This document shows, in pieces, positions 26,612 to 34,477 of a DNA stretch of 64,000 bases. Below the pieces are notes generated by a model. The model had not been told where the DNA came from and did not search any database. It saw only the letters and a program-made list of their open reading frames with translations. This DNA is from Candidatus Nomurabacteria bacterium (lineage in GTDB: Bacteria; Patescibacteriota; Saccharimonadia; Saccharimonadales; Saccharimonadaceae), in contig JAIROX010000003.1 in the NCBI GenBank assembly GCA_031257295.1, forward strand, positions 1 through 64,000, read 5' to 3'. The translations under genes were made by a program, and so were the position numbers. Position 1 is the first letter of the stretch. Each line of letters opens with the position of its first letter.

Positions 26612-27895
26612 ATGTTTGTAGATACAGCTAAGGTGTTTATTGAGGCCGGCAAAGGTGGCGACGGGGCGGTAAGCTTTCGGCATGAGATTTATGTGCCTAA
26701 GGGCGGTCCAGATGGCGGCGACGGTGGCCGTGGTGGTAATGTGATTCTTAGGGCCGCTAAAGAGCTGAACACCCTGCTAGACTTTCGATACCAACCGGAG
26801 CTAAAAGCTCGCCCAGGTAAGGCTGGTGGTAAGCAGAATATGGCAGGCAAGTCGGGCGAGAACATAACTGTGAAAGTGCCGGTTGGCACAGTGGTGGTGC
26901 GTGATGGCGAAGTGTTGGCGGATTTTATCGAAGACGGCCAAGAAGTGACTATTGCCAAGGGCGGCGGCGGCGGCTTTGGCAATGCTCATTTTAAAAGTTC
27001 GGTGCGGCAAACTCCTCGGATCGCTGAGGTAGGTGAGCCTGGCGAAAAGTTCGAGGCCGAGCTTGAACTCAAACTGTTGGCCGATGTCGGGCTAGTCGGG
27101 TTGCCTAATGCTGGTAAGTCAACGTTCCTCAGCGTGGTGAGTAACGCTCGTCCAGAGATCGCGGATTATGAATTTACCACCCTTACGCCAAATCTTGGCG
27201 TAGCCGACATAGACGAGTCGAGTTTGCTCATAGCGGATATCCCGGGGCTAATTGAAGGTGCCAGCGAAGGCAAAGGCCTGGGCTATCAGTTCTTGCGGCA
27301 CGTTGAGCGCACTAGTGTGATTTTGCACCTAATAGACTCACTTAGTAGCGATGTGGCGGGCGATTACCTTAAAATTCGCGCTGAGCTCGAAAAATACAGC
27401 GCCGATCTGGTCAAAAGGCCCGAGATTGTGGCACTTACTAAGGCAGACGCTGTTGATGACGAAATTATTGCCATGCAGAGCACCGATCTTAGCAAGGTCA
27501 CTAGTAGCCAAGTTTTTGCAATATCTTCTAGCGCACATCGTGGCACGACTGAGTTACTTAGGGCACTGGTGAAATCTGTGAAAACTGCTCGAGAGCAAAG
27601 AGCTAACGAGAGTACAGAAGTGGTAACAGAGGGTGACGTTCCTGTGATTACCCTTACAGACAAAGATTATAGTAACGCCTGGGAAGTTTTGCGACGTGAG
27701 GATGGTGTTTTTGAGGTCAAAGGTGGTAAGATTGAGCGTTTTGCCGTGCGGACTGACTTCGCAAATGTTCATAGTGTGAACCGCTTGCGTGATATCATGA
27801 AAAAGCTTGGTGTTGCGGCTGAACTTAACAGGTTAAGCGCTGAGCCAGAGTCGATTGTTGAGATAGCTGGTAAGCAGTTTACGTTCTTTGAGTGA
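26612..27895 (+). CDS. obg: GTPase Obg/CgtA
   Basis: 427 aa. N-terminal glycine-rich Obg fold (DTAKVFIEAGKGGDGAVSFRHE, GGPDGGDGGRGG). G domain: G1 GLPNAGKST, switch TTLTPNLG, G3 DIPGLIEGA, G4 TKAD, G5 ISSSAHRG. The C-terminal OCT domain covers about the last 80 residues (WEVLRREDGVFEVKGGKIERF). It is essential for 50S ribosome assembly and stress response in other bacteria. No Shine-Dalgarno precedes it. Confidence 0.97.
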   Translation: MFVDTAKVFIEAGKGGDGAVSFRHEIYVPKGGPDGGDGGRGGNVILRAAKELNTLLDFRYQPELKARPGKAGGKQNMAGKSGENITVKVPVGTVVVRDGEVLADFIEDGQEVTIAKGGGGGFGNAHFKSSVRQTPRIAEVGEPGEKFEAELELKLLADVGLVGLPNAGKSTFLSVVSNARPEIADYEFTTLTPNLGVADIDESSLLIADIPGLIEGASEGKGLGYQFLRHVERTSVILHLIDSLSSDVAGDYLKIRAELEKYSADLVKRPEIVALTKADAVDDEIIAMQSTDLSKVTSSQVFAISSSAHRGTTELLRALVKSVKTAREQRANESTEVVTEGDVPVITLTDKDYSNAWEVLRREDGVFEVKGGKIERFAVRTDFANVHSVNRLRDIMKKLGVAAELNRLSAEPESIVEIAGKQFTFFE

Positions 27896-27901
27896 GGGCC
27901 C

Positions 27902-27930
27902 TTGCATTATGCCTCTGGGGGGGGTATAAT
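27902..27930 (+). promoter_or_regulatory. Promoter with G8 tract before the giant surface gene
   Basis: TTGCAT (27902-27907), 17-bp spacer ending in eight G (27917-27924), then TATAAT (27925-27930). The layout is the same as at 15293-15321. Transcript start is near 27937 with a leader of about 50 nt containing GAGAGAGAAAG before a TTG start. Confidence 0.78.
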
Positions 27931-27987
27931 CTATTAAGTAGAGTGTAGATAGATACTAAGTATACACGAGAGAGAAAGTATTCCTCT

Positions 27988-30900
27988 TTGTTTTTACGCA
28001 AAATAAAAACTAGCTTTTACCGTGCACCATTGGCTGGTAAGCTACAGCAAGCTTCAATTGCTCTAGCTTTAGCTGTTGTTTTCGCGTACCCTGTTTACAC
28101 ATCTGTAGCCAACTTAGACCGCAAAGATGCCAGTGCGGCTTCGCAAGATTACACTTGCACCGGTTCTATACAAAACTATAACGTACCAACAACTGGAGCC
28201 TACGCGTTAGAAACTTGGGGAGCTCAGGGTGGAACGGTTAATACTTCAGTCGGTTATACCGGAGCTTATTCTAAAAGTGTTGTGAATTTAACAGCGGGTG
28301 ATGTTATAAAAGTCTTGGTGGGTTGCCAGGGTGGCTATGGCGCTGGCGGCGGCGGGTCGTTCATGACTACATCTACAAATACGGCTTTATCTGTAGCTGG
28401 CGGTGGCGGTGGCCGTGGTGGCCTAACAACTAGTGGCAATGCTAATGCTCAAACTAGTGGTAGTGCGCCTAACTACGGCCAGGCTGGTACTAGCGGCGGT
28501 ACAACAAACACAAACAACGGTGGTTCCGGCGGTACTAGCGGCTCTGGCGGTACCAGTGGTATCGACAACGGGCCAGGTAATGGCGGCGGCGGACTAACTG
28601 GTAATGGTGGTAACGGCACTTCGGGCACAGGTGGTTCAGCATTTGTTAATGGTGGAACTGGCGGCACGGGGGCTGGCACGGCTCTAACTACCCCAAGCCA
28701 ACCACCTGGTAATGGCGGTTTTGGTGGCGGTGGCGGTGGCTATAATAATAACGCTGGCGGGTACTTCCGTGGTGGTGGCGGTGGCGGCTATTCTGGTGGA
28801 CAGGGCGGTACATATTCACCGACAGCTGTTGCAAATTCTGGCGGTGGCGGTGGCGGATCTTATGCCACTGGTACCGGCTCAACTACAATTGCTGGTAACG
28901 CATCAATGACAGCTCCGGGTGGTGGTAGCGAAACTGGGCATAGCGGCAACGGATATGCTCGCATAACATCTTTGCTGTCGGTTACTAGTGTGTCGCCCAA
29001 CTCAGGACCGTCAGTAGGTGGCACTACAGTTACAATTACGGGTAACGGTTTTGCTGCTGGCACAATTAGCACCATGGACTACTCTTCTTGTGGTGCAGCT
29101 CAGACCTATACTGTGCCGGCGACTGGTTCGTACAAATTAGAAACTTGGGGTGCTTCAGGTGGTGATTTTAGTACTTCCTATATGGGAGGTCGTGGCGGTT
29201 ACTCGGTTGGCACGATTAGCTTAACGTCTGGCCAAACACTATATATTTCTAACGGATGCCAGGGCAACGGTGACTCAACTAATGGTGGCCACGCTGGTGG
29301 CTGGAATGGCGGGGGTTCTACAACAGGTTATGGCTCAGGCGGAGGCGGCGGTTCGGATATACGCGTTGGCACTAACTCACTTTATGCACGCGTGATTGTG
29401 GGCGGCGGAGGTGGCGGGTCAAGCTCTGGCTCAACCTCGCTGGCTGGTTATGGCGGTGGTACAACTGGCGGCAACACTTCAAGGCGCGGTTCTGCAACTG
29501 GTGGCTCGCAAACTGCGGCTGGTACCACTACGCCTAATTCAAGCACTTATAGTTATTGGTCGGCAGCGGCTTTTGGCGTTGGTGGTGGTATTACGGCTGG
29601 TAACTCAACTGGTGGTGGTGGAGGTGGTGGTGGCTGGTATGGCGGCGGCGCTGGGCCAAACGATTATCCAAGTTTTAATGATAACGATGATACGGCTGGT
29701 GCTGGTGGCTCGGGCTATGTTTATACGTCTACAAGTAGTGTGCCGAGCGGCTGGTTACTTAATAGCTCATCATATTTAACCAGCGCCTCAACTACAGCTG
29801 GCAACGCTAGCATGCCAAACCCAGCCGGCGGTGCTAATACTACTGGTAGAACTGGTAATGGTTGGGTGAGAATCACACCTACACCGACCGGTACTGGTAC
29901 AACACCAAACGTGACTTTCCAGACCACTGGCGATAGCGCACCAGCCAGTTGTAACGTGGTAAGTTGGACGTCTACTCAAATAACCTGCATCACTAACGCT
30001 CATATCACGGGGCCAGTTAACGTAACCGTGAGCACTGTTAGTAACGGTAGTACCACGATAAATAACGCTTTTAGCTATCTATCAGTGCCCACGGTTACGT
30101 CACTATCGCCAAATGTTGGCCCGATGGGCGCTACGGGGCTGAGCACCACTATAACTGGTACCGGTTTTACTACTGCTACCACCGTTACGGTCGGTGGCAC
30201 AGCTTGTGCTAGTTTCACGGTTAATAGCGACACTAGCATCACTTGCGTATTACCATCGTTTAGTGCTTCGGGGACAAAGAGCGTGCTAGTGACTAGCCCA
30301 GGAGGCACCAACTCTGTCAATAGCTTATATACTGTAGTGCCAGCACCAACAGTTTCGTCTGTATCGCCAAATGTTGGGCCAACAAACACGATTGGTAAAG
30401 TGATAACGATATATGGTTCTAATTTTTATGGTAGTGGTTGGACAACCACATCTGTCACTGTTGGTGGCACGGCCTGTACGTCATTTGCAATGATGAGCTC
30501 CAGCCAAATTAGTTGCACCTTGCCTCCTTACGCTGCGGCTGGTAGCAAGAGTGTACTGGTTACTACTGTTGGTGGCACTAATACGGCAAACAGTTTATAT
30601 ACGGTGTTGGCCCCGATGACTGTCAACTCAATAGCTCCAAATCACGGTTTAGTTAACGGTGGTACGGAGGTGACCATAGCCGGTACCGGTTTTACCAACA
30701 TATCATCACAACTTAACTTCCGGCAGGTTTCGTCTGGTTATGATCATACTTGTGGTGTGACTCATGATGGCAGTGTCTATTGCTGGGGCCGTAACGACTA
30801 TGGCCAGCTAGGCAACGGTTCAGTTGGAGCAAATGGCCCTGTTGGTGGTGGTGTGGTGCAGGTTGAAGGTTTAGGCGGCATGGATATACAGCAGATATCA

Positions 30901-32469
30901 GCGGGTGATCAGTTTACTTGTGTCTGGGATGGCAATAACTACTATGCTTATTGCTGGGGCCGCAATGACGAAGGGCAGCTAGGTGATGGCGGCGCTTCGG
31001 GTACACAAAGCGTCACACCAGTTCAGGTGGGATATTATAACCAGGATATACAAACTGTTTCAGCCGGCGGTCGGCATGTTTGCTTATCTAACTGGAATGG
31101 CGATGTTTACTGTTGGGGTGCTAACGACCATGGGCAGTTGGGCTATGGTGCGACTGGACAGACTGGTGTGCTGCCAACCCGGGTTAGTTATTATTATGGC
31201 GATGCACAGCAAGTAGTGGCTGGCCGTGATCACACCTGCTTATGGACATGGTCCGGTAACGGTGCTTGGTGCTGGGGTGCTGGTGGTGCTGGCCAATTGG
31301 GCAATGGCGGTTATAGCGATAGTAGTTCGCCGGTGCAAGTTGCAGGCGGTGGTAGTAATATTTATCAAATGGCTGCGGGAGCGGAGCATACTTGCTTGGT
31401 CAATAACAGCAGCCAAGCTTATTGTTGGGGAGATAATTCTGTTGGGCAGCTGGGCAATGGTACGGGCAGTGATAGCTCTACACCAGTGCAAGTAGGCGGC
31501 GGGCTTTATTCTGGTGAGATTGCTGCTAGCTACTGGGGGACATGCTCAACGGACGGCTCGTATATCTACTGTTGGGGTAACGATATAGCTACGCCCGGTG
31601 CTGGATACAGCCTCAGTCCGGTACAAATCAGCTATCAAGGCAGCGGCGCCCAGAGTATCACGGCAGGTGGTGAGGGCCATGCTTGCGTGCTGGACTATAG
31701 CAGCAATGTTTATTGTTGGGGCATGAACCGGAATGGAGAAATTAGCTATTCTCTCGATCCTACAGTCACTACTCCTGAGCAGGTCATGGCATTTGCCAAC
31801 CCACTCACGGTGACGCTTGATATTGGTGGCACACCGGCACCATGTTTGGACTTAAACACTGGCTCGGCTAATATCACCACTTATGATGCTACACATATTT
31901 ATTGTGTAACCACTGCTCATACACAAGGGCTGGTGGATGTGACGGTAGATAACGGCATGTATATTGTCGACCTGCCGGCAGTCTATACTAACCCATCGGG
32001 GAACTTGTCTGACTACAATAATGTAGCTTCAGGTTTTCTTTATGAGCCGATATATATTGACTTGACGAAATCTGGTGACGTGAGCTTTTCGATAACCCCC
32101 AGCACTTCAGGTGTTCAAAACCAAGGCTACGTGGATGTTCAGGTAGTAACTAATAATCCGACCGGGCAAAGTACGACATTGGTGTCAGGCGGCTCAAATC
32201 TAGTGTGCTCGGCTAATAGTTCATATATCATTCCGTCAATCACGTCGAGTGGCGTGGCTTTAAGCAACAATACGTGGGGGTATATGGTTAGTCCCTCGAC
32301 GCCAGCCAGCTACAGTAAGGTGCCGACGAGCCTTGCTCAGTTTATGTATTCTGGCAGCGACGGAACCTTTAGTAGTAGGGTATGGTTTGGCGCTAAGGTG
32401 GACATGAGCACCCCAGCTTGCAACGGTTATAGGCAGACGATCACATTTACGGCAGTGGTTAACCCTTGA
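27988..32469 (+). CDS. Giant secreted protein: Gly-rich, TIG and RCC1 domains
   Basis: 1493 aa, TTG start. Signal-type helix about 18-38. Gly-rich lectin-like domain 1 (about 51-330; YTCTGSIQNYNVPTTGAYALETWG) is followed by half a TIG domain (SPNSGPSVGGTTVTITGNGF). Gly-rich domain 2 (about 365-630) comes next, then the remaining TIG half. Two complete TIG domains (about 699-875) precede a half TIG (GLVNGGTEVTIAGTGF). Seven RCC1-type repeats with HTC...YCWG cysteine pairs (about 912-1268) follow. The closing TIG half and a C-terminal beta domain end the protein. There is no sortase motif or C-terminal helix. Likely an adhesin or host-contact surface protein; function inferred. Confidence 0.82.
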   Translation: MFLRKIKTSFYRAPLAGKLQQASIALALAVVFAYPVYTSVANLDRKDASAASQDYTCTGSIQNYNVPTTGAYALETWGAQGGTVNTSVGYTGAYSKSVVNLTAGDVIKVLVGCQGGYGAGGGGSFMTTSTNTALSVAGGGGGRGGLTTSGNANAQTSGSAPNYGQAGTSGGTTNTNNGGSGGTSGSGGTSGIDNGPGNGGGGLTGNGGNGTSGTGGSAFVNGGTGGTGAGTALTTPSQPPGNGGFGGGGGGYNNNAGGYFRGGGGGGYSGGQGGTYSPTAVANSGGGGGGSYATGTGSTTIAGNASMTAPGGGSETGHSGNGYARITSLLSVTSVSPNSGPSVGGTTVTITGNGFAAGTISTMDYSSCGAAQTYTVPATGSYKLETWGASGGDFSTSYMGGRGGYSVGTISLTSGQTLYISNGCQGNGDSTNGGHAGGWNGGGSTTGYGSGGGGGSDIRVGTNSLYARVIVGGGGGGSSSGSTSLAGYGGGTTGGNTSRRGSATGGSQTAAGTTTPNSSTYSYWSAAAFGVGGGITAGNSTGGGGGGGGWYGGGAGPNDYPSFNDNDDTAGAGGSGYVYTSTSSVPSGWLLNSSSYLTSASTTAGNASMPNPAGGANTTGRTGNGWVRITPTPTGTGTTPNVTFQTTGDSAPASCNVVSWTSTQITCITNAHITGPVNVTVSTVSNGSTTINNAFSYLSVPTVTSLSPNVGPMGATGLSTTITGTGFTTATTVTVGGTACASFTVNSDTSITCVLPSFSASGTKSVLVTSPGGTNSVNSLYTVVPAPTVSSVSPNVGPTNTIGKVITIYGSNFYGSGWTTTSVTVGGTACTSFAMMSSSQISCTLPPYAAAGSKSVLVTTVGGTNTANSLYTVLAPMTVNSIAPNHGLVNGGTEVTIAGTGFTNISSQLNFRQVSSGYDHTCGVTHDGSVYCWGRNDYGQLGNGSVGANGPVGGGVVQVEGLGGMDIQQISAGDQFTCVWDGNNYYAYCWGRNDEGQLGDGGASGTQSVTPVQVGYYNQDIQTVSAGGRHVCLSNWNGDVYCWGANDHGQLGYGATGQTGVLPTRVSYYYGDAQQVVAGRDHTCLWTWSGNGAWCWGAGGAGQLGNGGYSDSSSPVQVAGGGSNIYQMAAGAEHTCLVNNSSQAYCWGDNSVGQLGNGTGSDSSTPVQVGGGLYSGEIAASYWGTCSTDGSYIYCWGNDIATPGAGYSLSPVQISYQGSGAQSITAGGEGHACVLDYSSNVYCWGMNRNGEISYSLDPTVTTPEQVMAFANPLTVTLDIGGTPAPCLDLNTGSANITTYDATHIYCVTTAHTQGLVDVTVDNGMYIVDLPAVYTNPSGNLSDYNNVASGFLYEPIYIDLTKSGDVSFSITPSTSGVQNQGYVDVQVVTNNPTGQSTTLVSGGSNLVCSANSSYIIPSITSSGVALSNNTWGYMVSPSTPASYSKVPTSLAQFMYSGSDGTFSSRVWFGAKVDMSTPACNGYRQTITFTAVVNP

Positions 32470-32494
32470 CAAAACGCAGCTAGTGTGCTATGCT
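32466..32494 (+). promoter_or_regulatory. Promoter at the end of the giant gene
   Basis: TTGACA overlaps the giant gene's TGA stop. After a 17-bp spacer comes TATGCT with TG one base upstream. It fires toward the 3' end of rarA, antisense to it. Confidence 0.6.
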
Positions 32495-32500
32495 GATATT

Positions 32501-32555
32501 AATCGATGGAGATCGAGTTTGTTGGGTGTTACTCAAAGATCTCCTCATCTTTTAT
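32501..32555 (+). ncRNA. Candidate short RNA / terminator hairpin
   Basis: From the predicted start at 32501, GATGGAGATC (32505-32514) pairs with GATCTCC..ATC (32538-32549), followed by TTTT. The product would be a hairpin RNA of about 55 nt. The same hairpin ends the giant gene's mRNA, and on the other strand overlaps the last codons of rarA. It may be only a shared terminator. Confidence 0.4.
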
Positions 32556-33704
32556 AGCATCCGGCAGATAGTTTTTATCTAGGTGAAAACCAGCTTCCCA
32601 TTTTTGACCTTTGCCATAGCCCAAGTCTTCCATGAGCTTGGTGGGGGCGTTGCGTAGCCAAATGGGCGTGGGTAAATTGGGTGTTTCGGCGGCTAAGGCT
32701 TGAGCTCGTGCCCAAGCGTCGTAGCTTTGGCGCGATTTTTTGGCTTTGGCAAGTGCCACAACTACGTGACTCAGAATGATTCCACTCTCCGGCATACCGA
32801 CCCGCTCCACGGCCTGAAAGGCATCAAGCGCTAGGCCGAGTGCGCCGTTGCCAGCCAGACCGATGTCTTCGCTGGCAAAAATTACCATACGGCGGGCGAT
32901 AAACTTGGGGTCTTCGCCTGCTTGCACCATGCGGGCTAGGTAGTATAGCGCTGCGTCGACATCGCTGCCGCGCATACTTTTGATGAATGCACTGATGACG
33001 TTGTAGTGCTGTTCGCCCTTTTTGTCGTAGCCGGGTATGGCCTTCTGGGCGGCTTGCTTGACCACTTCGATATCGACTTTGTCGGCTAGGCTGAGGGCTA
33101 GCTCTAGGTTGCCCAGCGCCACGCGGGCATCGCCGCTAGATAGCTCGGCCAGGTAGTCAAGCGCTTTGGGGCTGACGCGCCTGGTAGCTTTTAACCTCTT
33201 CAAGGCTCGTTTCAGCGCTTCTACAAGGTCGTACCTTGTGAGCTGTTCGAGTACCAACACGCGTGAGCGGCTGAGCAAGGGTGAAATGACCTCGAAACTG
33301 GGGTTTTCGGTGGTGGCGCCAATCAGAGTAATTAGCCCGGATTCGACATGTGGTAAGAAAGCGTCTTGTTGAGCCTTGTTGAAACGGTGGATTTCGTCAA
33401 CAAACAAAATCGTGCGCTGGCCAAGGTTCCAGTTCACCCGAGCGTGTTCGACGATCTTTTCTACATCTTTTTTACCACTGGTGACGGCTGAAATTTCGAC
33501 AAAATCGGCTTTTAGTTCGCTAGCAATGATGCGCGCCAGGGTGGTCTTGCCGGTGCCGGGCGGCCCCCAAAATATCAAATTGACCGGCTCGGCTTTTTCT
33601 ACGATCCGATTCAAAATCTGACCGTCGCCAATCAGCTGTGATTGCCCAACCACCTCACTTAGCTTGGCTGGTCGCATCTGCTCCGCCAAGGGTATTCTGT
33701 TCAT
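32529..33704 (-). CDS. rarA: Replication-associated recombination protein A
   Basis: 391 aa. AAA+ ATPase with N-terminal PLAEQMRPAKLSEVVGQ, Walker A WGPPGTGKTTLARI, Walker B TILFVDEIHRFNKAQQD, sensor GATTENPSFEV and arginine-finger SRSRV. The C-terminal MgsA helical tetramerisation domain (GSDVDAALYYLARMVQAGEDP, ASEDIGLA) is complete. RarA/MgsA acts at stalled replication forks. The start is leaderless type: TGTTAAAAT (33719-33711) ends 7 nt before it. It carries copy 3 of the repair-gene 17-mer. Confidence 0.95.
   Translation of the reverse strand: MNRIPLAEQMRPAKLSEVVGQSQLIGDGQILNRIVEKAEPVNLIFWGPPGTGKTTLARIIASELKADFVEISAVTSGKKDVEKIVEHARVNWNLGQRTILFVDEIHRFNKAQQDAFLPHVESGLITLIGATTENPSFEVISPLLSRSRVLVLEQLTRYDLVEALKRALKRLKATRRVSPKALDYLAELSSGDARVALGNLELALSLADKVDIEVVKQAAQKAIPGYDKKGEQHYNVISAFIKSMRGSDVDAALYYLARMVQAGEDPKFIARRMVIFASEDIGLAGNGALGLALDAFQAVERVGMPESGIILSHVVVALAKAKKSRQSYDAWARAQALAAETPNLPTPIWLRNAPTKLMEDLGYGKGQKWEAGFHLDKNYLPDAIKDEEIFE
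33222..33238. repeat. Shared 17-mer, copy 3 (in rarA)
   Basis: TACAAGGTCGTACCTTG on the plus strand, opposite to the gene's direction. Exact match to the words in uvrA and uvrC. Confidence 0.8.
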
Positions 33705-33719
33705 GATATAATTTTAACA
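33704..33719. promoter_or_regulatory. 14-bp divergent intergenic region with two interlocked -10 boxes
   Basis: Plus: TGATATAAT (33704-33712) ends 7 nt before ATG 33719. Minus: TGTTAAAAT (33719-33711) ends 7 nt before ATG 33704. Each TG dinucleotide lies in or touches the other gene's start codon, and the two boxes overlap. Confidence 0.65.
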
Positions 33720-34477
33720 TGAAACTAGTGGTTGATGGCCTGATGACGGAATATATAGATCGCGGAAAGGGCAAGGTGATCTTGTTTCTGCACGGTTGGG
33801 GGTCTGACGCAGCTGTGTTTGGTGGGCTATTTAAAGAGCTTGAAGATAAGTATAGGGTGATCGGTTTGAATTTTCCGGGGTTTGGTGGCACAGATGAGCC
33901 ACCAGAGGTTTGGAGCGTGCAGGATTACGTAGACTTTACGAAGAAATTTATTGATAAGCTTGACCTAAAGGATATATATGCTATTGTCGGCCATTCATTT
34001 GGTGGGCGAGTTATGCTAAAGAGTGTGTCGAGTGGGCAGATTGCCGCAAAAAAATTAATTTTCATTGATACGGCCGGTGTTAAACAAAAAACTACACTTA
34101 AACTATTTGTCTATAAGGCCATCGCTAAAACTGGTAAAGTTATTTTCGGCTTGCCTGGGCTCAAAAAGTTTTCTGGCAAGCTTAAAGATCGGCTCTATGG
34201 TGCAGCTGGTGCTAAAGATTACGTGAACGCCACGAGCGAAGTGATGAAAGAGATCTTCAAGAAAGTTATAGATGAAGACTTGAGCCAGGACATAGCTAAA
34301 ATTAAGCAGCCTAGCTTGGTTGTTTGGGGCGCTGATGATGAGATGACGCCCGCTAGTGACCTGGAAGAATATGGTAAAAATCGTGTGATGCAAGTAAATA
34401 TCATAGACGACGCCGGACACTATGTGTTTATTGACCAGCCCGAAAAAACCATAAAGCTCATTAAGGAGTTCTTGTGA
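33719..34477 (+). CDS. Alpha/beta hydrolase
   Basis: 252 aa. FLHGWGSDAAVFG supplies the oxyanion hole, GHSFGGR the nucleophile Ser, WGADDEMTP the acid and DAGHYVF the catalytic His. The whole alpha/beta-hydrolase triad is present with a helical lid in the middle (about 130-190). No specificity can be read. It overlaps the MurF-like gene by 4 nt (GTGA), suggesting an envelope-related role. Confidence 0.85.
   Translation: MKLVVDGLMTEYIDRGKGKVILFLHGWGSDAAVFGGLFKELEDKYRVIGLNFPGFGGTDEPPEVWSVQDYVDFTKKFIDKLDLKDIYAIVGHSFGGRVMLKSVSSGQIAAKKLIFIDTAGVKQKTTLKLFVYKAIAKTGKVIFGLPGLKKFSGKLKDRLYGAAGAKDYVNATSEVMKEIFKKVIDEDLSQDIAKIKQPSLVVWGADDEMTPASDLEEYGKNRVMQVNIIDDAGHYVFIDQPEKTIKLIKEFL

Noticed and set aside
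28473-29927. Long open frames on both strands across the Gly-rich part of the giant gene
   Set aside because: They arise from GGN-rich codons (Pro-rich or Val/Ala-rich shadows), with no ribosome sites.
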